Positions 41,956 to 46,859 of a stretch of 46,859 nt of DNA are shown piece by piece. The position numbers were made by a program, and so were the translations under genes. Each line of letters starts with the position of its first letter. Position 1 is the stretch's first letter. The stretch is from Bacillus sp. 2205SS5-2. Lineage in GTDB: Bacteria; Bacillota; Bacilli; Bacillales; Bacillaceae_K. The notes under the pieces were generated by a model, which saw nothing but the letters and a program-made list of their open reading frames with translations, searched no databases and was not told the DNA's origin. The stretch spans positions 1-46,859 of the forward strand of contig NZ_JAYKTS010000028.1 of assembly GCF_037024155.1 (NCBI RefSeq). Reading direction: 5' to 3'.

Positions 41956-44410
41956 CTACCTTGTCCTCCTGATCAAACCAGTATTCCGCTAGTAGAGGCC
42001 TGATCTCTAGTCGGATAATTCGTTCGTACCAGGCCTGCTCGTCTTCTATTTTTATCCCAGGTGAGAAGTAGCTATGACCTATCTCAAAGCCCTTCCCTAG
42101 ATTCACTACATCACTGGATATTTCAGAGTTTACTTCCTGCATAAATGTCTTGATATTATCAACAAACCCCTTGCTAATACCTCTTGTTTTCAGGTGTTCC
42201 TCAAAGGCAGGAGTGTGAAATCCAGGGATGAGTTCAATAAAGGCAAATCTTCTTCTTAAGGCATAATCAACAAGCGCTAATGAACGATCCGCTGTATTCA
42301 TCGTAGCAATGACAAATACATTTTCCGGGATAGAGAAGGTTTTATCACCTTTGCTATAGGCGAGTTTAATGGAATAATCGGCCCCCCGTTTGTCTGCTTC
42401 TATTAACATCATGACTTCGCCGAATATTTTAGAGAGATTCCCCCGGTTTATTTCATCGATGATAAAGTAGAAGTTTTCTTCAGGCTGCTTCTTTGCTTTC
42501 TCACAGAAAGAATAAAACAATCCATCTTGGAGCGAAAAATGTCCCTCTTCATTCGGTTTGAACCCTCTAATAAACTCTTCATAGGAATAGGATTGATGGA
42601 ACTGTACCATCTCGATGTTTTCCGGTTGTCTTTTTTGCATGTGTAAATAGGCTAACCGTTTTGCAACGAACGTTTTTCCTACACCAGGAGGTCCCTGAAG
42701 GATAATGTTTTTCTTATATTCTAGGGATTCTATGGCATCCTCAATTTTCTCTAAGTCCATAAAAACTTCTGCTTTAATATGGTCTACTGTGTATGGTTTT
42801 GCTTCCAGCTTTTCGTCGTCCTTTGTTTCATATGCAGCAGTAGGCTCTCTTACTTCTATCCTATTTAAGATGGTTGTAAGGAAATCTTCATAATCAGTAA
42901 TATCCGTTAGCGTTTTCATATTAAGAGGTAAATCCGATACGTCCCAATCTCCCTCACGTTGCCATTCAACTTCCCGATAGGAGTGGTGGTCGCCGTTTTC
43001 AGGATTATACAGATAAGGTGAGGCAATTTCTCCCATTGCAATGAGTTTGTTCATCCCCTGTTTGATTAGAACAATATCTCCCTCATTCATTTCTCGGACA
43101 AATTGTTCATTTGCCAAAGCATCATTGGTTGGAGTATGTTCGATGTTATAGATTTCTCTTAACTTCTCCGTGATCTCTCTTTTATCCTTATATTTCCGCA
43201 GGTCACCAAGTTTTCTCCAGCCAATGGATATCCGATTTTCCTTTTTGAAATCTTCCCAGTACTTATTCTTTTCACCTGCCGCTAGTAACCAATAGCGTAC
43301 CCCGACCTCTTCCTCTTCTAAGTCCACCTTCATCTTGCTTTTTTCGAATACGAAACTAAAAAACTGATCCACTTCATAGTTAATCGGAAGGTCCGTTTGT
43401 CGCCCTACAATCATTTCATACTTATTAGCAATCTCATGATCTCTCAAAGCAAATTGGAACTTCAAAGCCTTCTGTGAAAAAGAATCTCCACGCTTATACT
43501 GAGGATCAATCCCTATCACATTTTCTACAGCAACTCTGTCCCTTTGATTATAAAAACAAAACTCCTCAGGGAAAATATTCCCCACAATCTCAGAAAGAGC
43601 ATTCGCCCCGATTCCAAACAGCTTATAATCAGGATGATGCAAAAATCGATTCATTCTTATATCAATAGGATCCTGTCCATGGACAAGATAATGAAAACTT
43701 TCACGGTACTTCTCCAAAGGAGCATTTAATTTACCAAGTGCACGGCTGCGAGCAATGGCCATACGAAAAGCATTTACATGGTCCCCAATCTTTTGGAAAT
43801 CCTCCCACTCCATACCTCTGATGAAATCAGGATTTCGATACTGTTGAAAGTAGTCATATGCTTTGGTTATGTATTCAACCTCAGTTAAAAAGTCCGTTGC
43901 TTTTTGTTTATAATAATGCAGGTAACGTTCTACGGTGTTCATTTCCGCTTTCTCATCTAACCCTTTCCGATGATCCCAAAAGTATTTGAGATAAGTATAT
44001 TCATCTTCCGTCAGTTTATAATTTGTACTTTGAGGTGCACGTATGATTAAGAGTTGGCTCGTTTCCGGAACCTCTTTCAGCTTATATCTTGGAAGCATCC
44101 CTTCCTCTTGAGTTAACTTGCACTCCTGTACACGTAACTCAACGGAAGGAGCTTCATTTTCCCCAATCGAAGGTTCTGAAATGATCTCTGCAAGGGCAAT
44201 AATACCCCCACTGTTCTTCTCTTCTCCGTCCGATCTCCAAATGAATACTTGATCACCAATTTTTACATCTTGCGCGTGTTGCTTTTGCCTTATATTCCAA
44301 TCAATGACCTTCCCTTCCTTCACATAATTATTAAAATCGTGAAGATGTGGGTATTTCTCATTATCTATCGTAAACCGCTGTGGGTTTCCTTGAAAAATCC
44401 AGTGTGACAT
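41933..44410 (-). CDS. mcrB: McrB-family AAA+ GTPase with N-terminal EVE domain
   Basis: 825 residues. Residues 1-145: EVE/PUA-like modified-base reader (HWIFQGNPQRFTID, VIDWNIRQKQHAQDVKIGDQ VFIW). Residues 160-350: helical linker. Residues 365-520: a second module starting RYWLLAAGEKNKYWEDF with GDIVLIKQGMNKLIAMGEI, which also looks EVE-like. Residues 560-825: McrB AAA+ motor with GPPGVGKT (near 575), FYFIIDEINRGNLSKIFGEV (near 650), and ATMNTADRSLALVDYALRRR (near 700). It would recognise modified cytosine, hydrolyse GTP and drive McrC. ATG 44410 has AAGGAGGAATCAAC. Confidence 0.92.
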   Translation of the reverse strand: MSHWIFQGNPQRFTIDNEKYPHLHDFNNYVKEGKVIDWNIRQKQHAQDVKIGDQVFIWRSDGEEKNSGGIIALAEIISEPSIGENEAPSVELRVQECKLTQEEGMLPRYKLKEVPETSQLLIIRAPQSTNYKLTEDEYTYLKYFWDHRKGLDEKAEMNTVERYLHYYKQKATDFLTEVEYITKAYDYFQQYRNPDFIRGMEWEDFQKIGDHVNAFRMAIARSRALGKLNAPLEKYRESFHYLVHGQDPIDIRMNRFLHHPDYKLFGIGANALSEIVGNIFPEEFCFYNQRDRVAVENVIGIDPQYKRGDSFSQKALKFQFALRDHEIANKYEMIVGRQTDLPINYEVDQFFSFVFEKSKMKVDLEEEEVGVRYWLLAAGEKNKYWEDFKKENRISIGWRKLGDLRKYKDKREITEKLREIYNIEHTPTNDALANEQFVREMNEGDIVLIKQGMNKLIAMGEIASPYLYNPENGDHHSYREVEWQREGDWDVSDLPLNMKTLTDITDYEDFLTTILNRIEVREPTAAYETKDDEKLEAKPYTVDHIKAEVFMDLEKIEDAIESLEYKKNIILQGPPGVGKTFVAKRLAYLHMQKRQPENIEMVQFHQSYSYEEFIRGFKPNEEGHFSLQDGLFYSFCEKAKKQPEENFYFIIDEINRGNLSKIFGEVMMLIEADKRGADYSIKLAYSKGDKTFSIPENVFVIATMNTADRSLALVDYALRRRFAFIELIPGFHTPAFEEHLKTRGISKGFVDNIKTFMQEVNSEISSDVVNLGKGFEIGHSYFSPGIKIEDEQAWYERIIRLEIRPLLAEYWFDQEDKVDDLIRKS

Positions 44411-44455
44411 GTTGATTCCTCCTTGTGTTTATCTATGTTAGTCCATTCGACAAAA

Positions 44456-44492
44456 AGCGAGCATTTCCCTGCATAGGAGGGAAATGCTCGCT
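44456..44492 (-). terminator. Perfect terminator between the nuclease remnant and mcrB
   Basis: 15-bp perfect stem (44456-44470, 44478-44492), loop of 7, followed on the minus strand by TTTTTG. It lies 45 bases upstream of mcrB, so mcrBC must have a promoter in the short space that follows, or use readthrough. Confidence 0.8.
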
Positions 44493-44552
44493 TTATAACA
44501 TCATTGTACCTGGTTGTAGTGATAGGCATCACGTTGTCAAAAGCTTCTAGAA

Positions 44553-45365
44553 TTAATCCTTATACGAAGAATACCAACCCGGCATATAATTTGTAGACTT
44601 ACTCTTGTTTTGAGTATAGTTAAACTTTATACCCATCTTATCAAATTCTTCTTTTAAAGTACCCATCTCTTCTCCACACACTACTTACAGGTTACCACCT
44701 TTTTCTCGTAGATCGATCACTTTTAACTTTCTCTGTTTTAAATAATTCAGTAAAGAGAAATTTGAAGGTTGATGGTCATTTTCAGTGATTTCACTATCCT
44801 CTTCAAACAATGCAATCTGCTCAAAAGACCCTTTAGATAGCCCAGTATATCCAGACAAGTCTAACCCTTTTTGCCCATTAAGAGAATTTACATATTGGTT
44901 TATTCTTTCATTTTCTCTGGTGACAGGAGTAGGTCGAGCCTTCTAGTATACTCGTTCAATTTTAGGTCTATTTTCTTTTAGAGTCTGTTGCTCCTCAGAA
45001 TTTTCTATGAGGTTAGGCTCAATACCTAACTCCTCTAACTTCTCCCATAGACTTTCCAATGAAGCCACTCGATCATAATAGAATTGTCTTCCCCTAACTC
45101 TCCAAAACTTCCATCCTGCTCGTTCCAGGTCATATTGACGTTGCAAGTCTTCTTCCCATTTTTCAGGTCCGTGCCACCTTTCACCATCACACTCAATGGC
45201 CAGGCGGTCTCTGATTCCTTCAATGACAAAGTCAATTCGATATTTACCTACCTTAACTTGAGGTTGAATTTTATATCCTTAGGCAACGATCATACGCATG
45301 ACATCAATTTCAAATGGAGAATCACATTTCTCTTCTAAGTTCTCTACAATATCCTCTATTTTCAT
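44553..45365 (-). pseudogene. Vsr/DUF559-like nuclease domain, helicase C-terminus remnant
   Basis: A single frame of 271 codons with three in-frame stops (TAA near 45280, TAG 44943-44945, TAA near 44690). It reads CDSPFEIDVMRMIVA, stop, [70 protein letters not shown], then a C-terminal region ending MPGWYSSYKD. D-x-ECDG-RWH and W-RVRG are typical of the Vsr-like nuclease domain that ends large SF1 helicases. The helicase part is absent upstream. It ends 60 bases before the terminator at 44492. Confidence 0.65.
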
Positions 45366-45473
45366 CCCTTTACAACCGTATCTCTTCTTAAAATGAAGAT
45401 TTTCCAGTAATTATTAGCTTTAAGAGAAAAATTATCCCTGCAATCAGGAAAAAAGGGGCTCAAATAGGTAGAT

Positions 45474-45556
45474 ATCACCGACTTTTCAGTTTTTATCACC
45501 AACTTCTCTAGATTTATCGCCGACTTTACAGATATACCACCAACTCATCCATTTAC
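45474..45556. repeat. Four degenerate 21-bp direct repeats
   Basis: Units start at 45474, 45495, 45516 and 45536 with core ATCACCGACTT / ATCACCAACTT / ATCGCCGACTT / ACCACCAACTC followed by T-rich spacers. The period of 20-21 bp is two helical turns. Non-coding; the rest of 45366-45913 shows nothing else. Confidence 0.6.
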
Positions 45557-45913
45557 AATCGTTTTTCCCTTCACTATTTTTCCACAAAATCATTCTTCCT
45601 GAAAATGGATAATCAACACCCCTAGTTTAATACATTATTAATTATTGAATTATAAGCTATCTATACTACTTCTAGGCTCAGGACAAATGAACCTCTGACC
45701 ATTTAAATGCATAAAAAAAAGTGAACCAGCGCCCTCGTTCTCCAATAAACTATGTTAATTACCAGGAAGGTTACCCTTTATTAAGAAACCCCACAATTTT
45801 CATTTCAAAAACCAAAAAATGTATTTATGTTTCTTTAATTTTCCGATATAACGCTAGATATTGAGCTGGTTAGTTATTTCCATCATCATTGAAAATCTCT
45901 TAGAAAGCTGTGA

Positions 45914-46384
45914 TTAAACAATTTCATACAAAAATTTCAGCATCCAACAGCAAGCACGACACCAGAGGTCGTAATTAAAACTCAAAAAGTTTCTCGTTTC
46001 GAAGCTGACCAATCAATCCTTCAACAAATTATTGATTCTCCTTATCCTGAAGGCGAACATCTTGGAAATATATTTTTTGCACAGGAACATATGAATGGTA
46101 CGTTTAAAATTGGCAAAACAAAACATATAGAAAAAAGAATGAATCTACTCATTGTGAAGCTTCCGTTCGAACATCCATTGATCTTCTTAATAAAATCGGG
46201 TAATCACACTCAGACAGAAGTTGTGTTTCATAAACATTTTGCCAATAAGAGATTACAGGGAGAATGGTCTAATTTATCTAGTGAAGATCTTCAATGGGTT
46301 AAAAAAGGGATCTATACGGATTCTATTGAAGCTACCATTAACCCTAAAATTATGATGAAATCTGAATGCCGGCAAAACAACTAG
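45914..46384 (+). pseudogene. GIY-YIG (T5orf172/MUG113-like) nuclease-domain gene, 5' end lost
   Basis: The frame is open from a TGA at 45911 without any usable start: FQHPTASTTPEVVIKTQKVS, RFEADQSILQQIIDSPYPEG, then the domain core IFFAQEHMNGTFKIGKTKHI EKRM, EVVFHKHFANKRLQGEWSNL and a tail. KIGKT and the F..KR..GEW-NL motif mark the MUG113 branch. The frame breaks near 46366, beyond which the C-terminal module continues in another frame. The upstream start, and with it promoter and N-terminus, is missing. Confidence 0.6.
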
Positions 46385-46530
46385 CATTTGTTAAAACATT
46401 GATTCAGAAACTCGAAAGTACTCATGAACTTCAAATTAATTATGCTGATTTACCTCAGGAGGATTTAAACCGTCTATCAATATACTTTAACCTGAATTAT
46501 TCATACTTCCTTGCTAAACTAAATATGTAA
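46366..46530 (+). pseudogene. Frameshifted C-terminal module of the GIY-YIG gene
   Basis: MPAKQLAFVKTLIQKLESTH, then ELQINYADLPQEDLNRLSIY, FNLNYSYFLAKLNM, TAA. The 'KQLAFVKTLIQKL' start is like the short C-terminal helical module that often ends helicases and nucleases. It overlaps the preceding frame by 19 bases and has no ribosome site, so it is best read as the same gene after a frameshift. Confidence 0.5.
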
Positions 46531-46654
46531 CCCAAAAGGTCTTCTTTTCAATATGATTGGAAAAAGGATAGGTGTTTTCTCTTCTTTTGATGTGATTTTC
46601 TCTGATCTAGTTGGAATTAGTCGGATTTTGGGCAGACGTCCCCCTTGGTTCAAT

Positions 46655-46859
46655 CTAGAATTTTATGCTTTGAATTCGCCGAAGTACGTTCCAAAAGAAT
46701 TTCTGGTACACAAAACTGGAAGATAATTTAAAATAAAGGGACCTTCCTGATTTAACTAGTTTGCTAGCGACTTTAATCATTTTTGTGTGGATAGTTTCAA
46801 TTTGCATGCTCTTTTTTTCTTCTGGAAAACAAAGGGTTCGCAACCAATTCGTTAGGTTA
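46655..46859 (-). mobile_element. C-terminus of an IS1380-like transposase running off the right edge
   Basis: The frame enters at the edge as NLTNWLRTLCFPEEKKSMQI and ends SGRSLYFKLSSSFVYQKFFW, NVLRRIQSIKF, TAG at 46655-46657. The NxxR-LCFPE, K-A-K-V-SGR and SS-V-YQ-FF pattern matches the tail of IS1380-family (DDE_Tnp_1) transposases. The terminal repeat should lie between about 46600 and 46650 but is not resolved. Confidence 0.6.

Noticed and set aside
45474-45556. Possible CRISPR array
   Set aside because: Period of 21 bp with no unique spacers of normal length and no cas genes; it is a short direct repeat array.
1-46859. tRNA, rRNA, riboswitch or T-box elements
   Set aside because: No cloverleaf, rRNA motif or known leader pattern was recognised by eye; a covariance search would be decisive.

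Overview
The window looks like chromosomal DNA from a low-GC, spore-forming Bacillaceae (Bacillus-type) bacterium. Evidence: strong AGGAGG-type ribosome sites, frequent GTG/TTG starts, two ECF sigma/anti-sigma operons including a SigV/RsiV pair, a PadR/DUF2812 pair, an MhqR-like MarR/nitroreductase operon and Bacillus-type dispersed repeats. No rRNA, tRNA, CRISPR array or prophage structural module was seen. The genus cannot be fixed from the sequence alone.

Layout. 0-8 kb is accessory and strongly decayed: the edge of an ISL3-like transposase, small unknown genes, an IS3-family element with a frameshifted transposase, a PadR/DUF2812 operon with paired operators, a HEPN-RES toxin-like gene broken by one amber codon, a small gene whose only well-placed start is ATC, a lipoprotein, and a 0.8 kb mosaic of gene fragments (IS1595 zinc ribbon, membrane segment, DinB, unknown). 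8-26 kb is mostly ordinary chromosome: two small genes, a MarR-nitroreductase-monooxygenase electrophile-stress operon, a sigV-rsiV operon followed by a NodB-type polysaccharide deacetylase (together a plausible lysozyme-response module), a small membrane protein, a creatininase-family amidohydrolase, a secreted GH81 endo-beta-1,3-glucanase with a C-terminal CBM6-like domain, a 2H phosphoesterase, a Gfo/Idh/MocA oxidoreductase and a second ECF sigma/DUF4030 anti-sigma operon. Intergenic spaces here are crowded with copies of a dispersed repeat of about 76 bp and a second module of about 120 bp.

26-46.9 kb resembles a defence island in decay: a NERD-UvrD helicase, a Nudix hydrolase, a PLD/DEAD/DUF3427 helicase with one in-frame amber codon, a DUF2726 nuclease/helicase remnant, a phospholipase A2-like fragment fused out of frame to a DUF4440 fragment, an RspA/ManD-type dehydratase, a many-times-broken AAA_13/RloC-like ATPase, a truncated IS1634 transposase, an intact two-gene McrBC system whose McrB has an N-terminal EVE domain and probably a second reader domain, a broken Vsr/DUF559-like nuclease remnant, a broken GIY-YIG (MUG113-like) gene and the end of an IS1380-like transposase.

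The most notable patterns are: (1) several otherwise readable genes interrupted by a single in-frame TAG; (2) dispersed non-coding repeats, including a 230-bp ISL3-type MITE with an 8-bp target duplication and a family of palindromes built around GGGACTGTCCC; (3) two genes that seem to use, or to have lost, non-canonical start codons (CTG, ATC); (4) complete autoregulatory promoter/operator architectures for PadR, MarR and both ECF operons.
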